DNA of 64,000 nt, taken from the NCBI RefSeq assembly GCF_014636495.1, contig NZ_BMEM01000003.1, positions 62,001-126,000 of the forward strand, in the 5' to 3' direction. The DNA is from Ornithinimicrobium tianjinense. Lineage in GTDB: Bacteria; Actinomycetota; Actinomycetes; Actinomycetales; Dermatophilaceae. Numbering within the stretch: position 1 is the first letter of the stretch; each line of letters opens with the position of its first letter. The notes below the pieces were generated by a model. The model searched no databases. It saw only the letters and a program-made list of their open reading frames with translations, and was not told where the DNA came from. The translations under genes and the position numbers were made by a program. This document shows, piece after piece, positions 15,183 to 22,533 of the stretch.

Positions 15183-15953
15183 ATGACCGTCGCCGCGAGC
15201 ATCACCCAGGTCGTTCCGATCACCCGCCGCTCGGACGCGGCCGCTGTCGCGACGCGCGCCTACGAGGACCTTGTCGCGCTGCTGGAGAGCCTCGACGACG
15301 AGGACTGGCTCGCGCCGACGGAGTGCCCGGGGTGGAGCGTGTCGGACATGGTGGGTCACCTGATCGGCAACGCCCGCTCGGGCGCGTCGACGCGGGAGAT
15401 GCTCCGTCAGAACCTGTATGGCGTGCGGCACGCCCGGGAGCACGACGGCAACCCGATGGACGCCTACAACGCCCTGCAGGTCGCTGAGCACGCCGGGCTC
15501 CGCCCCGCCGAGCGGGTCGCCACCCTGCGCGACCTCCTCCCGGCGGCCGTGGACGGTCGGATGCGCACGCCCCGCGTCCTGCGCGCCGTGTCGGCACCGG
15601 TGAAGAACAACGGGTCGATGGTCCTCGGCATGCCGAAGCGGATCAACATCGGCCACCTCGTCGACGTGATCCTCAGCCGCGACGTCTTCATGCACCGGGT
15701 GGACATCAGCCGGGCGGTCGGTCGGAACCTGGTGCCCACCGACAACGACCGCCGCCTCGTCGAGGACGCGGTCAAGGAGTGGGCCGGTCGTCACGGGCAA
15801 CCGGTGGAGGTCGACCTCACCGGCCCGGCCGGCGGGACCTTTGTCCAGGGCTCAGGCGGCCCCCGCATCGAGATGGACGCCGTCGAGTTCTGCCGGGTCC
15901 TGTCCGGCCGCGCCCCCGGCCAGGGCCTGCTGGCGACGAAAATCTTCTTCTAG
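15183..15953 (+). CDS. Maleylpyruvate isomerase-like / DinB-superfamily protein
   Basis: 256 aa. Residues 20-160 carry the N-terminal mycothiol maleylpyruvate isomerase pattern: LLESLDDEDWLAPTECPGWS, then DMVGHLIGNARS (first metal His), and INIGHLVDVILSRDVFMHRV with the second and third His. The C-terminal 60 residues are a small lid domain. Members are metal enzymes that use mycothiol, or detoxifying transferases; the exact reaction is unknown. Regulation by the adjacent divergent TetR protein through two operators suggests a response to a small xenobiotic or metabolite. Confidence 0.8.
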   Translation: MTVAASITQVVPITRRSDAAAVATRAYEDLVALLESLDDEDWLAPTECPGWSVSDMVGHLIGNARSGASTREMLRQNLYGVRHAREHDGNPMDAYNALQVAEHAGLRPAERVATLRDLLPAAVDGRMRTPRVLRAVSAPVKNNGSMVLGMPKRINIGHLVDVILSRDVFMHRVDISRAVGRNLVPTDNDRRLVEDAVKEWAGRHGQPVEVDLTGPAGGTFVQGSGGPRIEMDAVEFCRVLSGRAPGQGLLATKIFF

Positions 15954-15957
15954 CCGC

Positions 15958-16020
15958 ACCGGACAGGCGTTAGTGCCACCCCCACCGGCAGAACACACCG
16001 GCCAACAACGCCTGTCCGGT
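15958..16020. repeat. Hairpin repeat copy 1 (14-bp arms)
   Basis: ACCGGACAGGCGTT (15958-15971) and AACGCCTGTCCGGT (16007-16020) form a perfect 14-bp stem. The 35-base loop contains AGTGCCACC and CACCGGC elements that recur in copy 2. It lies just past the stop at 15953, between convergent genes; probably a bidirectional terminator. Confidence 0.7.
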
Positions 16021-16031
16021 CGAAGGGCACA

Positions 16032-16080
16032 ACCGGACAGGCGTTAGTGCCACCGCCACCGGCAACAACGCCTGTCCGGT
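16032..16080. repeat. Hairpin repeat copy 2 (same 14-bp arms)
   Basis: The same two 14-bp arms recur at 16032-16045 and 16067-16080 around a 21-base loop. The last base is part of the stop codon of the reverse gene ending at 16080, so the repeat has grown into the gene border. Two tandem copies of one hairpin suggest local duplication. Confidence 0.7.
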
Positions 16081-17747
16081 CAGAGGGCGTCGGCGACTGC
16101 GCGACCGGCGGCCCGGCCGGAGAGGAGGCAGCCGCCGAGGAAGGTGCCCTCGAGGGCGCTGTAGCCGTGCAGCCCGCCGCCACCGAACCCTGCGGCCTCG
16201 CCTGCGGCATACAGGCCGGGGACCGGAGCACCGTCCGGGCCGAGCGCGCGCGAGGAGAGGTCGGTCTGGAGGGCGCCCAGCGTCTTGCGCGTCAGGACGT
16301 GCAGCTTGACGCCGATGAGCGGCCCGGCCGCGGGGTCGAGCACCCGGTGCGGGGTGGCGACGCGCACCATCCGGTCGCCGCGGTAGCGCCGCGCGTCGCG
16401 GACGAGGCGCAGCTGCGCGTCCTTGCTGAACGGGTTGGCCAGCTCACGGTCGCGCGCCAGCACCTGCCGCTCGATCTCGGCGGGGTCGAGCAGGGGCGTG
16501 TCGGTCAGGGCGTTCATCTGGTCCACGAGCTCCGGGAGACGGTCGGCGACGACGAAGTCGGCGCCCCGCTCCATGAAGGCTGCGACCGGTGGGGGCGCGC
16601 CCTTGCCGAGCCGCGTCCTCACCATGAGCCTGAGGTCGCGGCCGGTGATGTCGGGGTTCTGCTCGGAGCCGGAGAGGGCGAACTCCTTCTCGATCATCTT
16701 CTGCGTGACGACGAACCAGGAGTGGTCGTGGTCGGCCAGCTCGGGCGTCGTGCGCAGGTGGCGCAGCGTCCCGCGCGTGTCGGCCCCCGGCAGGAACGGC
16801 GCCGGGAGCAGCCGGCCGAGGGCGTCGAACCACAGCGGCGACGGACCCGGGAGGATGCGGATGCCGTGCTGCGGCCAGATCGGGGCCCAGTTCTGGATCC
16901 CCTCGACGTAGTGCCACATCCGGTCCTGGTTGACCAGCCGCGCGCCGGCCTCGCGCGCGATGCCGATGCCGCGTCCGTCGACGTAGGCGGGCACGCCCGA
17001 GAGCATCCGGCGCGGCGGCCGGCCCAGCGCCTCGGGCCACAGCTCGCGCACCAGGTCGTGGTTGGCGCCGATCCCGCCGGTGGACAGCACGACCGCCCCG
17101 GCACGCAGCTCGAACCCGCCGACGACCTCGCGGCTGGAGGCGGCACCTCTGGGCGCTCCGTCGTCGGCCAGCACCGAGCCGCGGACGCCCACCACGGCCC
17201 CACCCTCGACGACCAGCTCGTCGACGCGGTGGCGGTGGCGGAAGGTAACCCGCCCCTGCCGCGCCCCCTCGAGGACGTCGTCGGCGAACGGCTTCACCAC
17301 GCCCGTGCCGGTCCCCCAGGCGATGTGGAAGCGCGGCACCGAGTTGCCGTGCCCGTGCGCGCGACCGTCGCCACGCTCCGCCCAGCCCACGACCGGCGTG
17401 AACCGGATCCCCTTGCCCCGCAGCCAGTCGCGCTTCTCGCCGGCCGCCCACTCGACGTAGGCGCGGCCCCACCGCGCCGCCCAGCTGTCCTCGTCGTCGA
17501 GCCGGTCCCAGCCGGCGCTGCCCTGCCAGTCCTGCCACGCCAGCTCGACGGAGTCCTTCACGCCGAGCCGGCGCTGCTCGGGCGTGTCGACCAGGAAGAG
17601 GCCGCCGAAGGACCACCACGCCTGGCCGCCCAGGTTGGCCGCGTTCTCCTGGTCGAGGACCAGCACCCTCCGGCCGCGGGCCACCAGCTCGCTCGCGGCG
17701 ACCAGGCCGGCGAGGCCCGCCCCGACGACGATGGCGTCAGCGTCCAT
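16080..17747 (-). CDS. FAD-binding dehydrogenase (fumarate reductase / ketosteroid-dehydrogenase fold)
   Basis: 555 aa from the ATG at 17747, which is preceded by AAGGAG. DADAIVVGAGLAGLVAASEL is the FAD loop, and the C-terminal GLYAAGEAAGFGGGGLHGYS, then LEGTFLGGCLLSGRAAG is the second FAD-binding block of the FAD-binding-2 family (flavoprotein subunits, KstD-like and 3-oxosteroid dehydrogenases). It is a cytosolic oxidoreductase of unknown substrate. The start overlaps the end of the upstream GMC oxidoreductase by 11 bp, so the two are one operon and may act in sequence. Confidence 0.85.
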   Translation of the reverse strand: MDADAIVVGAGLAGLVAASELVARGRRVLVLDQENAANLGGQAWWSFGGLFLVDTPEQRRLGVKDSVELAWQDWQGSAGWDRLDDEDSWAARWGRAYVEWAAGEKRDWLRGKGIRFTPVVGWAERGDGRAHGHGNSVPRFHIAWGTGTGVVKPFADDVLEGARQGRVTFRHRHRVDELVVEGGAVVGVRGSVLADDGAPRGAASSREVVGGFELRAGAVVLSTGGIGANHDLVRELWPEALGRPPRRMLSGVPAYVDGRGIGIAREAGARLVNQDRMWHYVEGIQNWAPIWPQHGIRILPGPSPLWFDALGRLLPAPFLPGADTRGTLRHLRTTPELADHDHSWFVVTQKMIEKEFALSGSEQNPDITGRDLRLMVRTRLGKGAPPPVAAFMERGADFVVADRLPELVDQMNALTDTPLLDPAEIERQVLARDRELANPFSKDAQLRLVRDARRYRGDRMVRVATPHRVLDPAAGPLIGVKLHVLTRKTLGALQTDLSSRALGPDGAPVPGLYAAGEAAGFGGGGLHGYSALEGTFLGGCLLSGRAAGRAVADAL

Positions 17748-19491
17748 CCCCTTCTCCTTGCTGGTATGCCGTGCGCGCGGGCGTGAGCGGGAGCCGCAGG
17801 GCGCCGGGCGCGGGGCCCGGCACCGCGGGCGAGCGGGGCGGGACCGGGCGTGTGACGGCATACCCCGAGCCCGGGGCCGGACGCGGGTCGGCCTCGCCGC
17901 GGTTGGGCCAGAGGGCCATCGCGCGCTCGGCCTGGGCGGTGATCGTCAGCGACGGATTGACGCCCAGGTTGGCGGAGAGCGCCGAGCCGTCGACGACGTG
18001 CAGGCCGGGGTAGCCGTGGACGCGGTGGTAGGGGTCGATGACGCCGCTCTCCGCGGTCGCGCCGATCGCGCACCCGCCGATGAAGTGCGCGGTGAGCGGG
18101 CGGCCGAACGGCTCGCCGATCGAGCCGCCCGGGTGGCCGCCCATGACCGCGGCCATCCGGCGCACCGCCTCGTTGGCGGCCGGGATCCACGTCGGGTTGG
18201 GCGCCCCGTGGCCCTGCCTGCTGCGCAGCACGCGCCGCCCGGTGAGGCGGCTGCGACCGAGGTAGGTCGTGAGCGAGTTGTCGACGGACTGCATCACCAG
18301 CGCGATGACGGTCCGCTCCGACCAGTGCCGCGGGTCGTAGAGGCGGGGCAGGACGCGCCGCTGCCGCCAGAGCTCGCGCAGCCAGGTCCGCCAGCGGGGT
18401 GTGCCCTCGACCTCGTCGGTGAGGACGGTCTGGAGGGCGTTCATGAGGTTGGAGCCGTGGCCGTAGCGCACCGGCTCGATGTGGGTCTGAGGGTCCGGGT
18501 GCATCGAGGAGGTGATCGCGACGCCGCGGCTGTAGTCGGGCCCGGCGCCGGAGCGGATCGCGCCGACGAGCGACTCGGAGTTGGTGCGGGACAGCGCCCC
18601 GAGCCGCGGTGACAGGTCGCGCAGGTCGCCGTCCGCCCGCATCCGGTGCAGCAGACGCTGGGTGCCCAGGGCCGAGGCGGCGAGGACGACGTGGTCGGCC
18701 GTGACCTCGTAGCTGACCCGGCGGATGGGGCGGGTGTCGCTGACGGTGACCCGGTAGCGCGGGCCGCTGCCAACCTCCGCGTCGGGGCGGACGCGCGTCA
18801 CCGTCGAGAGCGCACGGACCTCGACACCCAGCCCCTCGGCGAGGTGGAGGTAGTTCTTGACCAGGGTGTTCTTGGCGTTGTGCCGGCAGCCGGTCATGCA
18901 CTCGCCGCACCCGGTGCAGCCCGCGCGCACGGGACCGGCCCCGCCGAACCACGGGTCCTCCGACAGCTCGCCCGGCCCGTCGCCGAAGTGGACGCCCACG
19001 GGCGCGAGCCGGAAGGTGTGCCCGACGCCCATCTGCTCGGCGACCTCGCGCAGCACCTCGTCGGAGGCGGTGTGGGTCGGGTTGGTCACCACGCCCAGCA
19101 TCCGCCGCGCCTGGTCGAGGTAGGGCGCGAGCTCGGCCCTCCAGTCCGTGATGTGCGCCCACTGCGGGTCGTCGTAGAAGTCGTCGAGCGGCTCGTAGAG
19201 CGTGTTGGCGTAGACGAGGGAGCCGCCGCCGACCCCGGCGCCGGAGAGGATCAGGGCGTCGTCGAGGGCGTCGATGCGCTGTATGCCGTAGCAGCCCAGT
19301 TCAGGCCGGAAGAGGTAGCGGCGCACGTCGAAGGAGGTGCGCGCGAAGTCCTCGTCGGCGAACCGCGCACCCGCCTCGAGGACGAGCACGTCATACCCCT
19401 TCTCCGCGAGGCGCAGGGCCGCGACGGAGCCGCCGAAGCCGGAGCCCACGACGACGACGTCGCGGTGCTCACGGGCGACGTCGGCTGGCAT
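17737..19491 (-). CDS. GMC-like FAD oxidoreductase with a Cys-rich cluster (cholesterol-oxidase-like)
   Basis: 584 aa. DVVVVGSGFGGSVAALRLAE is the FAD loop. RAGCTGCGECMTGCRHNAKN near residue 190 is a CxxCxxxxxC cluster found in the ChoD-like group and suggests an iron-sulfur site. The C-terminal HFIGGCAIGATAESGVIDPY and HVVDGSALSANLGVNPSLTI blocks bind FAD and hold the GMC active-site region. Relatives oxidise cholesterol or other alcohols, but the substrate cannot be named. The last 45 residues are Pro/Arg-rich and disordered. TAGGTT lies six bases before the ATG. Confidence 0.85.
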   Translation of the reverse strand: MPADVAREHRDVVVVGSGFGGSVAALRLAEKGYDVLVLEAGARFADEDFARTSFDVRRYLFRPELGCYGIQRIDALDDALILSGAGVGGGSLVYANTLYEPLDDFYDDPQWAHITDWRAELAPYLDQARRMLGVVTNPTHTASDEVLREVAEQMGVGHTFRLAPVGVHFGDGPGELSEDPWFGGAGPVRAGCTGCGECMTGCRHNAKNTLVKNYLHLAEGLGVEVRALSTVTRVRPDAEVGSGPRYRVTVSDTRPIRRVSYEVTADHVVLAASALGTQRLLHRMRADGDLRDLSPRLGALSRTNSESLVGAIRSGAGPDYSRGVAITSSMHPDPQTHIEPVRYGHGSNLMNALQTVLTDEVEGTPRWRTWLRELWRQRRVLPRLYDPRHWSERTVIALVMQSVDNSLTTYLGRSRLTGRRVLRSRQGHGAPNPTWIPAANEAVRRMAAVMGGHPGGSIGEPFGRPLTAHFIGGCAIGATAESGVIDPYHRVHGYPGLHVVDGSALSANLGVNPSLTITAQAERAMALWPNRGEADPRPAPGSGYAVTRPVPPRSPAVPGPAPGALRLPLTPARTAYQQGEGDGR

Positions 19492-19497
19492 GGCGGA

Positions 19498-19503
19498 AAC
19501 CTA
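19498..19503 (-). promoter_or_regulatory. -10 hexamer TAGGTT, 6 nt before the ATG at 19491
   Basis: On the minus strand TAGGTT, TCCGCC, ATG. Leaderless promoter for the two-gene oxidoreductase operon. Confidence 0.5.
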
Positions 19504-19561
19504 CCGTGAGGTAACCGGCACCGTCGAGAGGCGCCCGAGGGCCGGTGCGAGGATCGGGGGC

Positions 19562-20218
19562 ATGACGACCCAGCCCCTCCTCGACCGGCTGAGCCGGCTC
19601 TCGACCACGAGCCTGGTGGACGCCTCCCCCGCGCTGCGCGTCCTGCCCACCACCGTCCGACCGGTGCGCGCGGGCAGTCGCGCGGTGGGCCGGGTGGTCA
19701 CGGCGCGGGCCAACCGCGACCTGATGTCGGTGATCCACGGCCTGCGCGAGTCGGGTCCGGGCGACGTGCTCGTGGTCGACGCCGGCGGCGACGACCGGGC
19801 GGTCGCGGGCGAGCTGTTCGCCACCGAGGCCCAGCGCCGCGGGCTGGCGGCGCTCGTCATCCTCGGGCGCTGCCGTGACAGCGCCACCCTGACCGGGCTG
19901 ACGATGCCCGTCTGGGCGACCGGCGTCGCCCCTCACGCGTATGCCGCACGCGCCCTCCCCGAGACCGGCGTCACCCTCGACCTGGCCGGGGTCCGTGTCG
20001 ACCCCGGGGAGCTGCTCGTCGGCGACGACGACGGGCTCGTCGTGGGCTCGGTCGCGGACCTCGAGGCGGCGGTGGAGGTGGCCGAGGCGATCGAGGCGCG
20101 CGAGAAGCAGCTGCAGGCGCGGATGCTGGAGGGCGCCTCGCTCTTCGACGTCATGAACTACGACGAGCACCTCGCGGCGCTGCGGGACGGCCGCCCGGGC
20201 GGTCTGGCCTTCGGCTGA
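19562..20218 (+). CDS. RraA / HMG-aldolase family protein
   Basis: 218 aa from the ATG at 19562. GPGDVLVVDAGGDDRAVAGELFATEAQRRG near residue 62 and LVILGRCRDSATL near 100 follow the RraA fold. Members are either inhibitors of RNase E or Mg-dependent 4-hydroxy-4-methyl-2-oxoglutarate/oxaloacetate aldolases. The GRxRD-type element (GRCRD) is consistent with an aldolase-like phosphate site, but the acid residue normally following the DG motif is not certain. It is divergent from the oxidoreductase operon and converges on nnrD. Confidence 0.78.
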   Translation: MTTQPLLDRLSRLSTTSLVDASPALRVLPTTVRPVRAGSRAVGRVVTARANRDLMSVIHGLRESGPGDVLVVDAGGDDRAVAGELFATEAQRRGLAALVILGRCRDSATLTGLTMPVWATGVAPHAYAARALPETGVTLDLAGVRVDPGELLVGDDDGLVVGSVADLEAAVEVAEAIEAREKQLQARMLEGASLFDVMNYDEHLAALRDGRPGGLAFG

Positions 20219-20223
20219 CGCCC

Positions 20224-20244
20224 GGCCGAGCCCGGACCTCGGCC
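20224..20244. terminator. Short hairpin between convergent RraA and nnrD genes
   Basis: GGCCGAG (20224-20230) and CTCGGCC (20238-20244) pair around a 7-base loop, within the 33-bp gap between the two stop codons. Confidence 0.5.
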
Positions 20245-20251
20245 GCGCAGC

Positions 20252-21136
20252 TCACTCCTCGAGCTCGGAGAGCAGCAGCGGCACCTGGGGACCCAGCTCG
20301 CGCGCCAGGAAGCCCTGCCTGCCCAGCCGGGCGGTGAGCCGGTCCCCGGCGGACCCGTGGAGGTGAGCGCCCCAGACCGCGGCCTGGCACGGCTGCGCAC
20401 CGCGCCCCAGCAGCCCGACGACGAGCCCGGCCCGGACGTCGCCCGAGCCGGCGGTGCCGAGTCCCGGACCCCCGACGGAGCCCTGCCAGGACCGGCCGTC
20501 CGGGTGGGCGGTCCACGTGACGTCGCCCCCGGCGCACACGCAGACGCCGGTGCGGGCCGCCAGCCGGAGCGCGGCCTCGCGCACGTCCTGGTCGACCTTG
20601 TCCTGCTCCCACCCGAGCGTCTCGGCGAGCTCGCGGGTGTTGGGCGTGAGCACGGCCCGCCCCTGCAGGTGCTCCAGGCACGCCGGGTCGGCGGTGACCG
20701 CGGCGAGCGCGAGCGCGTCGAGCACGACCGGGATCCTCAGGACGGGCAGCATCCGGGAGACCAGGTCGGCGGCGGTGTCGGGATCCTGCAGTCCGGGCCC
20801 GACGAGCACCGCCTCGCACCCTGGGGCGAGCTGCTCCACGACCTGGACGACGTCGGGCGTGAGGTCGCCGCCCTCCTCCTCGGCGACGCCGCGCACCATC
20901 ATCTCCGGCATGGCGACCGCGAGCGCGGTCGCGGCCGACGCCACGGTCACCACCTGCACCTTGCCGGCGCCGACGCGCAGCGCCGCCTCGGCGGCCAGCC
21001 GCACCGCGCCGGGGGTGTCCCGGCTGCCGCCCACCACGAGCACACGACCGCGCGACTCCTTGTCACGGCCCAGGGCCGGCAGCGGCCAGGCACGCAGGAG
21101 GTGCGGGGTGACGACCTCTGGGGCGGGCCGGCTCAC
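20252..21136 (-). CDS. nnrD: ADP-dependent (S)-NAD(P)H-hydrate dehydratase
   Basis: 294 aa from a GTG at 21136 that shares GTGA with the stop of the upstream gene. It repairs hydrated NAD(P)H using ADP. GRVLVVGGSRDTPGAVRLAA (ribokinase-like start), AVLVGPGLQD (about residue 108), AVLTPNTRELAETLG and GLGTAGSGDVRAGLVVGLL with the catalytic Asp match the YjeF C-terminal domain. Only the dehydratase half is present; the epimerase domain often fused to it is not in the window. Translational coupling to a histidine phosphatase is unusual. Confidence 0.88.
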   Translation of the reverse strand: MSRPAPEVVTPHLLRAWPLPALGRDKESRGRVLVVGGSRDTPGAVRLAAEAALRVGAGKVQVVTVASAATALAVAMPEMMVRGVAEEEGGDLTPDVVQVVEQLAPGCEAVLVGPGLQDPDTAADLVSRMLPVLRIPVVLDALALAAVTADPACLEHLQGRAVLTPNTRELAETLGWEQDKVDQDVREAALRLAARTGVCVCAGGDVTWTAHPDGRSWQGSVGGPGLGTAGSGDVRAGLVVGLLGRGAQPCQAAVWGAHLHGSAGDRLTARLGRQGFLARELGPQVPLLLSELEE

Positions 21137-21906
21137 TCCTCGCGCTCCTCGGTGCCGTGGGAGGGCTCGTGCGTGACGTGCTCGCCGGCGCGGTCGACGG
21201 CCGTGGTGTCCCCGTAGGAGACGAGCACCAGCCCGCCCTCCTTCTGGACGTAGGTGGTCATCGAGCAGTTGGCCAGCGGGGTCTTCTTGTCGGCGGTCAG
21301 CACCTCGGACTCCTCGAGGCCCTCGATCGCCACCCTGAAGGCCATGATCGTGGCCTGGTGGGAGAACACGCTGAGCCGCTCCCCGGCATACCTCTCCTGC
21401 AGCTCCAGGAGCACCTGCCGCACCCGCAGGGCCACGTCGGCCCAGCTCTCGCCGCCCGGCGGGCGGTAGTAGAACTTGCCCACGCGGCTGCGCCGCTCGG
21501 ACTCCTGGGGGTAGTCCTTCTGGATGCCGATCCACGTCAGGCCGTCGAAGGCACCGAGGTCGCGCTCACGCAGGCGCTCGTCGACCGCGAGCGGCACGTC
21601 GAGGCCCTCGACCGCGATCTCCGCGGTCTGCCGGGCCCTTCGGTATGGCGAGCTCGCCACCGCCGTCGGTCGCGCGTCGTCGGCGAGGGTGCGCAGGTAG
21701 TCGCGGACCGCACGGGCCTGCTGCACGCCGGTGTCGGAGAGGGGGACGTCCGCGTCGCGGACGTCCAGGTCCAGGCGCGTCTCCTTGGCCTGCAGGGCGG
21801 CGCGGTCGGCGAGGTTGCCCATGCTCTCCCCGTGACGCACCAGCATGAGGCTGGCGACACCCCGCTCCCGGGAGGCCTTGTCGAGTGACTCGTATCGCGG
21901 CGTCAT
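21133..21906 (-). CDS. Histidine phosphatase superfamily protein
   Basis: 257 aa from the ATG at 21906. SLMLVRHGESMGNLADRAAL is the RHG catalytic motif, SSPYRRARQTAEIAVEGLDV holds the second Arg, LRERDLGAFDGLTW the Glu region and RLSVFSHQATIMAFR the second His. It should dephosphorylate a sugar phosphate or similar small molecule. A longer reading to 22668 is rejected since it is antisense to two better genes. It is the first gene of a two-gene unit with nnrD (4-bp overlap). Confidence 0.87.
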   Translation of the reverse strand: MTPRYESLDKASRERGVASLMLVRHGESMGNLADRAALQAKETRLDLDVRDADVPLSDTGVQQARAVRDYLRTLADDARPTAVASSPYRRARQTAEIAVEGLDVPLAVDERLRERDLGAFDGLTWIGIQKDYPQESERRSRVGKFYYRPPGGESWADVALRVRQVLLELQERYAGERLSVFSHQATIMAFRVAIEGLEESEVLTADKKTPLANCSMTTYVQKEGGLVLVSYGDTTAVDRAGEHVTHEPSHGTEEREE

Positions 21907-22134
21907 GCTGCGATGGTGCCAAGAATGCGGGCATGGAGCAGGTCGAGCGCGCAGGGGCGGACTCTGCGCGGGCCTTGTGCAGTGCTGTGGTGTCACAAGA
22001 GTTGCCCTGGCGACCCATGTGTCACGACAGAGATGCACAAGGCGCGATCCAGCCGCGTCCAGGACGATGGTCATGAGGTCGACGGCGTCCTGCCGGATCG
22101 GCTCGTGGCACCTGCCCGGCGGGGCGAACGTCCG

Positions 22135-22140
22135 TAGAGT
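22135..22140 (+). promoter_or_regulatory. -10-like TAGAGT upstream of the gene at 22171
   Basis: TAGAGT lies 30 bases before the ATG. A strong SD sequence (GAGGAGACGAG) follows, so this gene would have a short leader. Confidence 0.35.
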
Positions 22141-22170
22141 GGCTGTCACCCGACGCGCTGAGGAGACGAG

Positions 22171-22512
22171 ATGCGAGAGCTCATGCCGGAAGATCGAGAC
22201 GAGGACGACGTGCCCGTGGGCTCCTCCACCGGTGCGAATGACGACCGGACCACCCTCACCGAGACGGGCCAGGCCCAGCGCAAGCTCGAGCCTGAGGGCG
22301 CCGGCCAGGGCGCAGGTGCCGAGGGGTGGAGCGATCCGGCCGACGAGAACCTGATCCAGCTGCCCATCGGGGCCGAGTTCGGGATGGACCACGAGCCCAC
22401 CGCCCCGGAGCGGGAGGACCTGGTCCGGTTCGCGGCGGAGGCGAACCGGGAGCTGCACGGTCAGGACGAAGCGCAGGACGACGACGGGGCCGGTAGAACG
22501 GCCTCCGCGTAG
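22171..22512 (+). CDS. Small acidic disordered protein, function unknown
   Basis: 113 aa, not recognised. The SD sequence GAGGAGACGAG ends right before the ATG, which makes the gene credible. Composition is rich in Asp, Glu, Gly and Ala with no predicted helix longer than a few turns apart from EREDLVRFAAEANRELHG near residue 80. No membrane segment or signal peptide. It precedes the DUF2252 gene by 21 bp on the same strand. Confidence 0.6.
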   Translation: MRELMPEDRDEDDVPVGSSTGANDDRTTLTETGQAQRKLEPEGAGQGAGAEGWSDPADENLIQLPIGAEFGMDHEPTAPEREDLVRFAAEANRELHGQDEAQDDDGAGRTASA

Positions 22513-22521
22513 AGCACGGTC

Positions 22522-22527
22522 TAGGGT
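22522..22527 (+). promoter_or_regulatory. -10 hexamer TAGGGT, 6 nt before the ATG at 22534
   Basis: TAGGGT, CCACTC, ATG with no SD sequence. The DUF2252 gene therefore has its own leaderless promoter despite lying only 21 bp after the previous gene. Confidence 0.5.
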
Positions 22528-22533
22528 CCACTC

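Noticed and set aside
15958-16080. CRISPR array
   Set aside because: There are only two units, each palindromic and long-armed, no spacers of equal length and no cas genes.
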